Below are positions 23,841-31,977 of a DNA stretch of 64,000 bases, piece after piece. The notes beneath the pieces are model-generated. The model was not told where the DNA came from, searched no databases, and was given only the letters and a program-made list of their open reading frames with translations. This DNA comes from Janibacter cremeus (lineage in GTDB: Bacteria; Actinomycetota; Actinomycetes; Actinomycetales; Dermatophilaceae), in the NCBI RefSeq assembly GCF_013409205.1, contig NZ_JACCAE010000001.1, positions 1,612,001 to 1,676,000 of the forward strand. Reading direction: 5' to 3'. Each line of letters starts with the position of its first letter. The stretch's first letter is position 1. Both the position numbers and the translations under genes were made by a program.

Positions 23841-24308
23841 ATGGACGGTGGCACCCGGGCCGCACAGGCCCTGACCGACAGCGGTATCGAGCACACGATC
23901 ACCCGACACGGGCAGGTCGCCTCCCTCGAGGAGGCCGCGACGGCCCGCGGGGTGCAGCCGGCCGACATCATCAAGACCCTCGTCGTGCGACGCGGCGAGG
24001 GCGACTTCCTCTTCGTCCTCCTGCCGGGTGACCGGGCGATCTCCTGGCCGAAGCTGCGCGCCTTCCTCGCCGTCAACCGGATCTCGTTGCCGGGCAAGGA
24101 CGTCGCCCGGGAGGTGACCGGCTATGCCAGGGGCACGATCACTCCCTTCGGATCACTGACGGCGCTCCCGGTCGTTGCGGACAACTCGATGGTGGGACGC
24201 ACGGTCTCCATCGGGGCCGGCGAGCACGGGGTCGCGGCCACCCTCGACGCCGACGCGGCCATCGCCCACCTGGGCGCCCAGGTCGCGGACGTCACCGACC
24301 CGACCTGA
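23841..24308 (+). CDS. YbaK/EbsC-family aminoacyl-tRNA deacylase
   Basis: 155 residues covering one complete YbaK domain: TITRHGQVASLEEAATARGV near the N-terminus, DIIKTLVVRRGE with the conserved lysine near residue 46, LPGDRAISWPKLR and GYARGTITPFG. The family hydrolyses mischarged Cys- or Ala-tRNAPro in trans. TAGGCT begins 12 bases before the ATG, indicating a leaderless transcript. The gene stands alone and is followed by a long palindrome. Confidence 0.85.
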   Translation: MDGGTRAAQALTDSGIEHTITRHGQVASLEEAATARGVQPADIIKTLVVRRGEGDFLFVLLPGDRAISWPKLRAFLAVNRISLPGKDVAREVTGYARGTITPFGSLTALPVVADNSMVGRTVSIGAGEHGVAATLDADAAIAHLGAQVADVTDPT

Positions 24309-24311
24309 CCG

Positions 24312-24359
24312 GGTTGTGGACACCGGGCTCGGATATATCCGGGCCCGGTGTCCACAACC
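24312..24359. terminator. 48-bp near-perfect palindrome between convergent genes
   Basis: The whole segment equals its own reverse complement except for one T/G pair. GGTTGTGGACACCGGGC at the left end matches the right end exactly and the centre is GGATATATCC, with no loop. It begins 4 bases after the YbaK stop and faces the SDR gene end, so a two-way terminator is likely. Confidence 0.7.
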
Positions 24360-24403
24360 ATGCCCACTGTCCACGTCTGCTCCCGGGACTTCGAACGGTC
24401 GGG

Positions 24404-25162
24404 TCAGCGCGGGGCCATCCGCAGCGCGCCGTCCATCCGCACGACCTCACCGTTGAGGTAGTCGTGGTCGATGAGCGAGAGCGCGAGCTGGGCGTACTCG
24501 TCCGGGCGGGCCAGGCGCTGCGGGAAGGGCACGCCCTTGGCCAGGCCCTCGCGGAACTCCTCGGAGACCGTCGCGAGCATCGGGGTCTCGACGATGCCGG
24601 GCGCGATCGTCAGCACGCGGATGCCGTGCTGGGCCAGATCACGCGCTGCGGGCAGGGTCAGGCCGATGATGCCGGCCTTGCTGGAGGCGTAGGCCGCCTG
24701 GCCGACCTGGCCCTCGTAACCCGCGATGGAGGCGGTGTTGATGATGACGCCGCGGGCGTCGTGCTCCAGCGGCTCGGTCTCGGCGATCTTCTCCGCCGCC
24801 AGGGTCAGCACGTTGAAGGAACCGGCGAGGTTGATCTGGAGGACCTTGGCGTAGAGGTCGAGGTCGTGCGGGCCCTTGCGGCTGAGGATGCGCATCGACG
24901 GACCGATGCCGGCACAGTTGACGACGGTGCGAAGGGGGACCCCGGCACCTGCCGCAGTCGCCACCGCCTCGCGGACCTGGTCGACATTCGTCACGTCGAC
25001 CGCGACGTACTCGACACCGTCGACCTGCGCGGCCTTCTCGATCGAGTCCGGCAGGTCGAAGGCGAAGACGCTCGCCCCCTGCTCCGCGAGCGCCGCTGCG
25101 GTGGCTGCGCCCAGCCCGGAGGCGCCTCCGGTGACGATGGCGGCGGTGTCCTTGACCTGCAT
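24404..25162 (-). CDS. SDR-family 3-hydroxyacyl-CoA dehydrogenase-like protein
   Basis: 252 residues. TGGASGLGAATA is the dinucleotide-binding loop, FAFDLPD the NAD-favouring acidic end of beta-2, NCAGIG the NAG motif, INTASIAGY carries the catalytic Ser and YASSK the Tyr-Lys pair. The sequence, especially AAYASSKAGIIGLTLPAARD and GIVETPML, resembles the type II 3-hydroxyacyl-CoA dehydrogenase (HSD17B10) group. With the thiolase and hydratase nearby, a role in beta-oxidation or branched-chain acyl breakdown is likely, though it is on the other strand and separately controlled. GAGGAG precedes the ATG. Confidence 0.85.
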   Translation of the reverse strand: MQVKDTAAIVTGGASGLGAATAAALAEQGASVFAFDLPDSIEKAAQVDGVEYVAVDVTNVDQVREAVATAAGAGVPLRTVVNCAGIGPSMRILSRKGPHDLDLYAKVLQINLAGSFNVLTLAAEKIAETEPLEHDARGVIINTASIAGYEGQVGQAAYASSKAGIIGLTLPAARDLAQHGIRVLTIAPGIVETPMLATVSEEFREGLAKGVPFPQRLARPDEYAQLALSLIDHDYLNGEVVRMDGALRMAPR

Positions 25163-25275
25163 GTCCGTACTCCTCGTGTCGGTGCGGTGCGTTCTGTGTG
25201 AGCCTAACCGGGCTCGCAGCGTTGGTTGCGAGACGGCACGACGTCGGCGTCGCCACGGGGGTTAACGTGCCCCTC

Positions 25276-26223
25276 ATGCAGGATCAGCCCCACGCCCTGA
25301 CCTCGGCGGCCTTCCCCGCGCCGGCCCGCAACCCGCGTGAGGTCCTGCTCTTCGGCCTGACACCCCCGCGGATCGAGACCACGCCCGAGCGCGTCGCCGA
25401 GATCGCCGAGCGCACCCTGGCCCGGGTCGAGACCCTGCCGATCGACGCGCTGGTCATCTACGACATCACCGACGAGGCCGACCGCAACTCCCAGCCGCGG
25501 CCCTTCCCATTCGCCGAGATGCTCGACCCGGCGACCTACCTGTCGCAGGGCCTGACCCGCTGGGACAAGCCCGCCGTCGTCTACCGCTGTGTCGGCAAGT
25601 ACGACCCCGAGGACCTGCGCAGCTGGCTGCAGTCGGCGCCCGACAACGTGATGACGGTCTTCGTCGGCTCCTCCAGCAGCGACGCCGAGGTCCGCACGAG
25701 CCTGCCGCAGGCCGTGGAGATCCACCACCAGGCCCGCCCCGAGCTGCCGCTGGGCTCGGTGACGATCCCCGAGCGGCACATCGGGCGCGGCGACGAGCAC
25801 CAGCGGCTGCTGAGCAAGCAGCGCTCCGGGTCGCAGTTCTTCATCAGCCAGATCGTCTATGACATCGGCGCTGCGAAGAACCTCGCCTCTGACTACCGCT
25901 ACGCCGCGCTCGAGAGCGGGGTCGACGTCGCCCCGCTCGTCTTCACCCTGTCCATGTGCGGCTCGGCGAAGACGCTCGCCTTCCTCCAGTGGCTCGGCGT
26001 GGAGGTCCCGTCCTGGGTGCGCAACGAGATCCTGCACGCGCAGGACCCGCTCGACTGGTCCCGCCAGCAGGCGGTGGGCGCCGCCCGCGAGCTCGCCGAC
26101 TTCTGCCGCTACCTGGGCATCCCCTTCGGCTTCAACGTCGAGTCCGTCTCCAGCCGCAAGGTCGAGATCGAGGCGGCCGTCGCACTCACCCACGAGATCG
26201 CGGAGCTTCTCGAGCGGGACTAG
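25276..26223 (+). CDS. Methylenetetrahydrofolate reductase-family protein
   Basis: 315 residues, a single FAD-barrel-like domain. IPERHIGRGDEHQRLLSKQR, then SGSQFFISQIVYD, correspond to the MTHFR segment in which a lysine-rich helix leads into the F-F-I-x-Q strand; GIPFGFNVES lies near the C-terminus. The N-terminal glutamate-containing active-site motif of true MTHFR is not obvious, and it is not next to methionine genes, so the folate reaction is uncertain. TAACGT begins 13 bases before the ATG. It ends 10 bases before the SMP-30 gene. Confidence 0.65.
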   Translation: MQDQPHALTSAAFPAPARNPREVLLFGLTPPRIETTPERVAEIAERTLARVETLPIDALVIYDITDEADRNSQPRPFPFAEMLDPATYLSQGLTRWDKPAVVYRCVGKYDPEDLRSWLQSAPDNVMTVFVGSSSSDAEVRTSLPQAVEIHHQARPELPLGSVTIPERHIGRGDEHQRLLSKQRSGSQFFISQIVYDIGAAKNLASDYRYAALESGVDVAPLVFTLSMCGSAKTLAFLQWLGVEVPSWVRNEILHAQDPLDWSRQQAVGAARELADFCRYLGIPFGFNVESVSSRKVEIEAAVALTHEIAELLERD

Positions 26224-26233
26224 CCTGACGAGC

Positions 26234-27073
26234 ATGCGGGCCGAACGCCTCACCGATGCACTCGCCCACCACGCCGAGGGACCGTGCTGGTGGCCCGGCT
26301 GGGGCGGCCTGCGCTGGGTGGACATGACCGCCGGCGACGTCCTGGCCCTCCACGCGAGCGGCGAGGTGAGCCGGACCCACGTCGGCGACGTCGCGGCGAT
26401 GATCAGACCCCGGTCCACCGGGGGCGCGGTCATCGCCCTCGAGCGGGGCCTGGCGTTCGCGGACGAGGACTGGCGGGTGGGCCCCCTTCCTGCGATGTGG
26501 ACCACGGACACCGTCCGGATGAACGAGGGCGGCGTCGCCCCCGACGGCAGCCTCTACGTCGGCTCGATGGCGTACGACCAGGCGAAGGGCGCCGCCCGCC
26601 TCTACCGGGTCCACCCCGGCGGTGAGGTGGAGACCGCGCTGGAGTCGGTGACGGTCTCCAACGGCATCGACTTCTCCCCTGATTCCACCCGCGCGTACTA
26701 CAACGACACCCCGACCGGGCGGATCGCGCTCTTCGACTTCTCGCCGGAGGACGGGTTGGCGCACGGCCGGGTGCTCGCCGAGGTGGACGGGCATCCCGAT
26801 GGCCTCACCGTCGATGGAGAAGGGGGTGTGTGGACGGCGATCTTCGGCGGCAGCCGGGTCGAACGGTGGTCGCCGGACGGGACCCGCGACGCGGTGGTGG
26901 AGGTCGGGGCGCGGCAGGTGACGGCGTGCACCTTCGGCGGCGCGGACCTCGACGAGCTGTACATCACGACCTCCCGCGAGGGGCTGGACGAGGGCGAGGA
27001 CCCTGCTGCCGGCTCGCTCTTCGTCGTGCGGCCGGGCGTGCGGGGGAAGGCGGTCACGCCCTTCGCGGGGTGA
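26234..27073 (+). CDS. SMP-30/gluconolactonase-family beta-propeller protein
   Basis: 279 residues. The N-terminal GPCWWPGWGGLRWVDMTAGD supplies the first metal-binding glutamate region (HHAEGP). MNEGGVAPDGSLYVGSM, VTVSNGIDFSPDSTRAYYND and GHPDGLTVDGEGGVW provide the remaining Asn and Asp ligands of the six-bladed propeller. It should hydrolyse a sugar lactone or similar ester in the cytoplasm. It lies 10 bases after the MTHFR-like gene and is probably co-transcribed. A dispersed hairpin follows. Confidence 0.85.
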   Translation: MRAERLTDALAHHAEGPCWWPGWGGLRWVDMTAGDVLALHASGEVSRTHVGDVAAMIRPRSTGGAVIALERGLAFADEDWRVGPLPAMWTTDTVRMNEGGVAPDGSLYVGSMAYDQAKGAARLYRVHPGGEVETALESVTVSNGIDFSPDSTRAYYNDTPTGRIALFDFSPEDGLAHGRVLAEVDGHPDGLTVDGEGGVWTAIFGGSRVERWSPDGTRDAVVEVGARQVTACTFGGADLDELYITTSREGLDEGEDPAAGSLFVVRPGVRGKAVTPFAG

Positions 27074-27113
27074 GGGATGCGCCGGTGCTCGTCGTGGACG
27101 TCGGGTGGCGTTG

Positions 27114-27159
27114 GGTCGAGGTACTCCCGCGCGTACCGGCGCGCACAATCACCTCGACC
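27114..27159. repeat. Dispersed intergenic hairpin repeat, copy 2
   Basis: GGTCGAGGT and ACCTCGACC are perfect end arms, with inner CCGCGCG and GCGCGC segments. It lies between the convergent SMP-30 gene and the 494-residue gene. Confidence 0.75.
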
Positions 27160-27180
27160 GGCCGAGAGGTGTGCCCCCGG

Positions 27181-28665
27181 TCAGCGTCCCCGCCGCCGCC
27201 TGAGCGACCCCGGCAGGCCCGCGGCCGCTGCCACGCCGAGCGCCGTCTTCGGCTCGTAGCCCACGCGCCACAGCCCGCCGTGGGCCGCGGCGTCGCTGAA
27301 GAGCTCCTCGGGGTGGGAGCGCTCCGGTCGCTGCCGTACGAGGTCACGCACGAGCAGCGCTGCCATCAGCGGGCGGACGCTCTCGGGTGCGAAGACCTCG
27401 ACCCCGAAGTGGTGTGCGCCGCCGTACGCCGCGCCGAGCACCGGGTTCTTCGTCACCGACCTGGTCCACGTGGCGGGCGCGACGTTGAAGGAGACGCGTT
27501 GCCCCGCGCCCTCGGCGCTCACCCCGCGCCAGCGCTGCAGCCGTTTGGCGATCGCGTAGTTGGGGCCCTGCTGGGGCACGAGCACGTCAGCGATCCCCGG
27601 CTGCCCCTCGTGGGCGTCCCGGTAGGCGGGGGCGAAGAGCTTCCCACGCCCCAGGGCACGGACGGGCGCCTGCGCGGACTTCAGGGTGATGCCGCGGGCG
27701 GCCCAGCGCTCGCGGGCGGCCGCGACCACCTCCGGCGGCACCACGAAGGCATCGGTCGGGGTGGCCAGCCACGCCAGGGCGGTCTCGGCGTCGTCGGCGG
27801 TCAGCTCGTCCATGAGCAGGTCCATCGCGGCGCTGACGCGCACGTGCACCCCGGAGTCGGCGTAGGCGTGCATCCCCACGGCCAGGGGGTCGCCGCCTCT
27901 CGTGCGTCGGATCCACTCGAGCACCTGACCGGGCTGGTGGACGACGTCGGCGCCGGAGTCGCCGGACTCGTCGACGGGGAAGGTCAGCGTGCCCGCGCCG
28001 CGGGTGGCCAGGCCCTTCTTGTGTCGCCAGGCACGACTGCGCGGCAGGTCGATCGCCATCACGTCCGCGCCCCAGGACAGAAGCGTCTCCAGGGGTCCCA
28101 TCTCCGCGCCGGCCCCGACGAGCAGCACTCGCCGGCCGGGCAGGGTGAGCCACTCCGGGTGGTCGATGACCTCGCCGATGGCCGCGGCGAAGGAGGGCTC
28201 GACGATCCCCCGGTCGACCCACGACGCGAGCTGTCCGCGCAGCTCCTCGCCCTCGAGCACGCGCCCGGCGAGCGGGACCCGCAGGGTTGTCTCCGGCTCG
28301 GCCGTGCCCTGCACGGTCTCGGTGCCGAAGGGGGCCGCACCAGCGGGCATCGGCAACATCGCCTCGTCGAGGGGGGCCTGGGCCCCCGAGTCGTCGACGA
28401 GCACCATCCGCCGGCGCATCGAGGCCAGCCCGTCGGCGGCGATGCGCGCGGCCCGGTCGGCCGACCCGGCGCTGGCCGCGGTCACGGCGTGCACGAGGTC
28501 GACGTAGTCCTTGCGCCACTCGCGGGCGCCGTCGATCCGCTGGGCCAGGGCCGCGTCGACGCCCCGCACGGAGTCGGCGAGGACGCCCCTCGTCGTGGTC
28601 GTCGTCGACCGACGCCCTTGGTCGTCGGCCGGGAAGTGGACACCCGGGGAGGTCTCGTCGCTCAT
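27181..28665 (-). CDS. 494-residue protein of unknown function with Rossmann-like segment
   Basis: I do not recognise the family. Residues 1-35 are polar with a run of threonines. Residues 40-150 are helical, rich in Arg and Ala. Near 190, LTLPGRRVLLVGAGAEMGPL reads as a beta-alpha-beta dinucleotide or SAM-binding turn (GAGAEMG) followed by ADVMAIDLPR, an acidic end to the next strand. Later conserved-looking segments are VLVPQQGPNYAIAKRLQRWR, FNVAPATWTRSV and GAAYGGAHHFGVEVFAPE. The C-terminus is basic. The start at 28665 has AAGGAT 12 bases upstream. It is divergent from an ornithine-cyclodeaminase homologue 105 bases away, so a shared promoter region and an oxidoreductase or transferase role are possible. 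Confidence 0.75.
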   Translation of the reverse strand: MSDETSPGVHFPADDQGRRSTTTTTRGVLADSVRGVDAALAQRIDGAREWRKDYVDLVHAVTAASAGSADRAARIAADGLASMRRRMVLVDDSGAQAPLDEAMLPMPAGAAPFGTETVQGTAEPETTLRVPLAGRVLEGEELRGQLASWVDRGIVEPSFAAAIGEVIDHPEWLTLPGRRVLLVGAGAEMGPLETLLSWGADVMAIDLPRSRAWRHKKGLATRGAGTLTFPVDESGDSGADVVHQPGQVLEWIRRTRGGDPLAVGMHAYADSGVHVRVSAAMDLLMDELTADDAETALAWLATPTDAFVVPPEVVAAARERWAARGITLKSAQAPVRALGRGKLFAPAYRDAHEGQPGIADVLVPQQGPNYAIAKRLQRWRGVSAEGAGQRVSFNVAPATWTRSVTKNPVLGAAYGGAHHFGVEVFAPESVRPLMAALLVRDLVRQRPERSHPEELFSDAAAHGGLWRVGYEPKTALGVAAAAGLPGSLRRRRGR

Positions 28666-28770
28666 GGGTCCATCCTTGTGGTGGTCATCACATCCGATCA
28701 AGTCACGCAACGACCGCGGCCCGCACTGCGGCACGAGGTCGTGCGACGCACACGTCAGCCAGGAGCACCA

Positions 28771-29751
28771 ATGGACCCCAGCACCGACGCACCTCCCGCG
28801 CCCGACGGCGCCCTGCCCTGGCTCGGCGCCGACGAGATCCGCGCCCGTGTCACCCCGGACCGGGCCCGGGAGGTCGTGCACGACGTCCTGGCCGGGGGAT
28901 TCGACCCGGCGGACGATCCGGCCCGATCCAACACCCCGGCCGGCTCGGGTCACCTGCTGATCATGCCGACGACAGTCGATGGCTGGGTCGGGATCAAGGT
29001 GGCCTCGGTGGCTCCCGACAACCCGGCCCGGGGGCTCCCCCGCATCCAGGCGACCTACCTGCTCCTGGACGCCGAGACGCTCACCCCGCGGATGATCCTG
29101 GACGGCTCCGTCCTCACCGAGCTGCGCACTCCCGCGATCTCCGCCGTGGCAGTGGACCAGCTGGCACGTGCGGATGCGCGGCACCTGCTCATCCTGGGGA
29201 GCGGCCCGCAGGCGCGGGGTCATGTCCGAGCGTTGGCGGGCGTGCGCGCCTTCGACCGCATCGCCGTCGCCGGGCGCTCCCCGGATCGGGCCGAGGCCAC
29301 CGTGCGCACCCTCGTCGACGAGGGCATGCCCGCCGTCGTCTGCGACCTGGCGGAAGCCGGCGAGGCGGACGTCATCGTCTGCGCGACGAGCTCCGCGACC
29401 CCGCTCTTCGACGGGTCGCTGGTGCGCGACGACGCGTGCGTCGTGGCGATCGGGTCGCACGAACCGGACCGCCGCGAGCTGGACAGCGCCATGATGGGAC
29501 GCGCCCAGGTGGTCGTCGAGGACCACCAGACCGCCATGCGCGAGTGCGGGGACGTGGTCCTTGCCGTGGACGAGGGCGCCCTGTCCCCGGACGACCTCGT
29601 CGGGCTCGCCGCCGTGGTGCGCGGCGAGGTGCCGGTGGCGCGGGATCGTCCGGTGGTCTTCAAGGGGGCCGGGATGGCCTGGCAGGACCTCGCCGTCGCG
29701 ATCGCTGCCGTGGAGGGGGCCCGAGTCAGCCCCTCGGGGTCAGGGCCGTGA
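28771..29751 (+). CDS. Ornithine cyclodeaminase/mu-crystallin family protein
   Basis: 326 residues. The dimerisation half has GHLLIMPTTVDGWVGIKVAS, where the lysine contacts substrate, and GLPRIQATYLLLDAETLTP. The NAD domain shows LLILGSGPQARGHVRAL and IVCATSSATPLFDG. The ATG at 28771 has AGGAG eight bases upstream. Members include ornithine cyclodeaminase, alanine dehydrogenase and ketimine reductases; the reaction here is open. Its 3' end overlaps the convergent nitronate monooxygenase gene by 26 bases. Confidence 0.85.
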   Translation: MDPSTDAPPAPDGALPWLGADEIRARVTPDRAREVVHDVLAGGFDPADDPARSNTPAGSGHLLIMPTTVDGWVGIKVASVAPDNPARGLPRIQATYLLLDAETLTPRMILDGSVLTELRTPAISAVAVDQLARADARHLLILGSGPQARGHVRALAGVRAFDRIAVAGRSPDRAEATVRTLVDEGMPAVVCDLAEAGEADVIVCATSSATPLFDGSLVRDDACVVAIGSHEPDRRELDSAMMGRAQVVVEDHQTAMRECGDVVLAVDEGALSPDDLVGLAAVVRGEVPVARDRPVVFKGAGMAWQDLAVAIAAVEGARVSPSGSGP

Positions 29752-30703
29752 CGACGCTCGCGGCGTCGGTCGGCGCGCTGAGGCGGTCGACGCCGACGCC
29801 GGCGTAGAGGGGCGTGTAGTCGGTGTCGCCCCGCTCCTTGCCTGCGGCGTGCTCGGCCCGGGCCGCGTCGGTCATCTCGTCCTCCCGGTCGGCCCACTGC
29901 TCGAGGAAGGGGGTCGTCACGGCCCGTCCGCCGAACTCGCGCGGCCAGGCCAGGTCCTGCGCGACGTCGTGGACCCGGGAGTAGCGGGTGGCCTGCGCCC
30001 GGCCGATCGCGGCCCGGGCCTCGGGGGTGTTCTCGCCCTCCCGGCAGGTGAGGAAGGCGGTACCGCACCACGCCCCGGCGGCTCCAGCCGTCATCACCCG
30101 GGAGACGTCGGCTGCGTCCGCGATGCCCCCGGCGGCGAGCACCGGAGCGTCGGTCTCATCGAGCGCGAGCGCGAGGATCTCCCCGGTGGCCATCTCGTTG
30201 CGGCCGTGTCCGCCCCCTTCGCCCCCACGGGCCACGATGACGTCCGCACCGGCCGCGGTGGCCGCGGCGACATCCGCCGCGTTGCCGACCTGGCAGGCCA
30301 CGGCCAGCCCGGCCTCGCGCAGAGTCCGGATCGGCCCGGCGACGTCACCGAAGGAGACCGACACCAACGCCGGCCGGTCCTCGACGCCCAGCGCGAGGAT
30401 CGCCTCGATCTGGGCGGGTAGCTGCGGCACCCAGGCCATCAACCCGATGCCGAAGGCGGTGCCCTGAGGTGCGACGGAGTGGGTCCCACGCTCCGCGTGG
30501 GCGCCTCGAAGGGGGGTGGCCCCCTCCCCCGCGATCGCGGCCTGCTCGCGGATCCAGTCGGGCGAGAAGCTGCCGCTGGTGCCGATCATCCCGAGCCCAC
30601 CGGCGCTGGAGACCGCGTGGGCCAGACGCCCGCCGGCGACGCCGGCCATGGGGGCCAGCACGATCGGGGTGGTGATGCCGAAGGTGTCGGTGAGGGCGCT
30701 CAT
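29726..30703 (-). CDS. Nitronate monooxygenase-like FMN protein
   Basis: 325 residues. PIVLAPMAGVAGGRLAHAVS opens the barrel, QVGNAADVAAATAAGADVIV and GGEGGGHG bind the FMN phosphate, and APVLAAGGIADAADV is the late FMN strand. This is the class of 2-nitropropane dioxygenase/nitronate monooxygenase and related enoyl reductases. The start at 30703 gives the standard N-terminus; CATCAT, 12 bases upstream, may serve as a -10. The last codons overlap the tail of the ornithine-cyclodeaminase homologue on the opposite strand. Confidence 0.85.
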   Translation of the reverse strand: MSALTDTFGITTPIVLAPMAGVAGGRLAHAVSSAGGLGMIGTSGSFSPDWIREQAAIAGEGATPLRGAHAERGTHSVAPQGTAFGIGLMAWVPQLPAQIEAILALGVEDRPALVSVSFGDVAGPIRTLREAGLAVACQVGNAADVAAATAAGADVIVARGGEGGGHGRNEMATGEILALALDETDAPVLAAGGIADAADVSRVMTAGAAGAWCGTAFLTCREGENTPEARAAIGRAQATRYSRVHDVAQDLAWPREFGGRAVTTPFLEQWADREDEMTDAARAEHAAGKERGDTDYTPLYAGVGVDRLSAPTDAASVVTALTPRG

Positions 30704-30742
30704 GCCCCCATGATGCGCCAAGGCGCCTCCTACACTCACCCC

Positions 30743-31399
30743 ATGACCCCTCGCGTGCTCCCCCTCGTTGCTGCTGCCTCCCTCGCCCTCGCCGGGTGCG
30801 GGGGGTCCGGGTCCGAGGACGCCGGTGGGAGCGGGGGCGGTGACGCTGCCACGCAGTGCCCGCCGGCCGACGGGAGCGCCGAGCGGGTCACGCAGTTCGA
30901 GCAGGCGCCACCGATGTGCATCGACGAGTCGAAGGACTACACGGCGACCCTGACGACGGACGTCGGCGACGTCGAGCTCGACCTGCTCACGGACAAGGCG
31001 CCGAAGACGGTCAACAACTTCGTCGTCCTGGCGCGGTACCACTTCTACGACGGGCTGGCCTTCCACCGGGTCATCCAGGGCTTCATGGCCCAGGGCGGCG
31101 ACCCGTCCGGGGACGGCAGCGGCGGCCCGGGCTACCAGTTCGACGACGAGCTCCCCGAGGCCGGCGAGTACGAGGTCGGGTCGGTCGCGATGGCCAACGC
31201 CGGGTCCGACACCAACGGCTCCCAGTTCTTCATCATCACCGGCAAGGCGGGCGTCGAACTACCGCCGAAGTACAGCCTCTTCGGCCAGGTCACCGACGGG
31301 ATGGACGTCGTCGAGACGATCGAGGCAGACGGGTCGCAGGGCGAGGGCTCTCCGGCGAGCGTGCACACCATCGAGAGCGTGACGATCAGTCAGGAGTGA
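30743..31399 (+). CDS. Cyclophilin-type peptidyl-prolyl isomerase lipoprotein
   Basis: 218 residues. A signal peptide ends in the lipobox LAGC (Cys19) followed by a Gly/Ser linker, so the protein should be anchored outside the membrane. The cyclophilin domain starts near 72 and carries FHRVIQGFMAQGGDPSGDGS (active-site Arg, Phe, Met, Gln), GSVAMANAG and NGSQFFIITG. The role is folding of secreted proteins. TACACT begins 12 bases before the ATG, consistent with a leaderless message. Only 3 bases separate it from the alkyltransferase-like gene. Confidence 0.88.
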   Translation: MTPRVLPLVAAASLALAGCGGSGSEDAGGSGGGDAATQCPPADGSAERVTQFEQAPPMCIDESKDYTATLTTDVGDVELDLLTDKAPKTVNNFVVLARYHFYDGLAFHRVIQGFMAQGGDPSGDGSGGPGYQFDDELPEAGEYEVGSVAMANAGSDTNGSQFFIITGKAGVELPPKYSLFGQVTDGMDVVETIEADGSQGEGSPASVHTIESVTISQE

Positions 31400-31402
31400 G
31401 CC

Positions 31403-31738
31403 GTGGACGAGGTCCTGGTGGAGAAGGTGCTGCGGGCGGTCGAGCTCGTGCCGTCCGGGCGCGTCATCTCCTACGGGGACATCGCGGCCCTCGTCGGCAC
31501 GGGACCGCGCCACGTCGGCACCATCCTGCGGCTCTACGGCGCCAACGTCACGTGGTGGCGGGTGGTCAACGCCTCCGGTGACGCGCCGAAGCACAAGCGG
31601 CAGACGGTCTTCGAGCACTGGCGGGAGGAGGGGATTCCGATCAAACCCAACGGACTCGGCTGCCGGATCGCCGAGCAGCGCGTCGACCTCGAGGAGATCG
31701 CCCGCGCCCACACCACCGCTGTGGCGGACCTGCGCTGA
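31403..31738 (+). CDS. Alkyltransferase-like (ATL) protein of the MGMT family
   Basis: 111 residues, only the DNA-binding part of O6-methylguanine-DNA methyltransferase. GRVISYGDIAALVG contains the helix that precedes the recognition helix. At the active site, where MGMT has P-C-H-R-V, this protein has TWWRVVN, so Trp51 replaces the acceptor Cys. ATL proteins with Trp at this place bind O6-alkylguanine and hand it to nucleotide excision repair rather than removing the alkyl group. GTG start at 31403, 3 bases after the cyclophilin stop, hence probably co-transcribed. Confidence 0.85.
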   Translation: MDEVLVEKVLRAVELVPSGRVISYGDIAALVGTGPRHVGTILRLYGANVTWWRVVNASGDAPKHKRQTVFEHWREEGIPIKPNGLGCRIAEQRVDLEEIARAHTTAVADLR

Positions 31739-31787
31739 GCACGCCGGGCGGGACCCCATTCGCACTCGACCAAGGGAGGATTCGTCC

Positions 31788-31976
31788 GTGATGGACCGCA
31801 CCCGCACCCGCTGGTGGCTTGCCGTGCCACTCGTGGTGATCCTGATGAGCTTCGTGCTGCCGTACACCGTCTTCACCGACCTGGACGTCTGGTACGCCAG
31901 CTTCCTCTTCTGGACGGTCGCCACCGCAGTCGTCATCGGCGTCAACGCCATCATCAGCTCCCGCTGGGAGGACTGA
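31788..31976 (+). CDS. DUF3311 small membrane protein, symporter partner
   Basis: 62 residues with two membrane helices (about 10-28 and 34-55) and a short charged C-terminus, the size and pattern of DUF3311 proteins, which sit directly before SSS transporters. GGAGG is at 31775-31779, eight bases before the GTG at 31788 and eleven before the ATG at 31791; the GTG is slightly favoured. The symporter start follows one base after the stop, so they are translationally coupled and probably form one transporter complex. Confidence 0.8.
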   Translation: MMDRTRTRWWLAVPLVVILMSFVLPYTVFTDLDVWYASFLFWTVATAVVIGVNAIISSRWED

Positions 31977-31977
31977 G

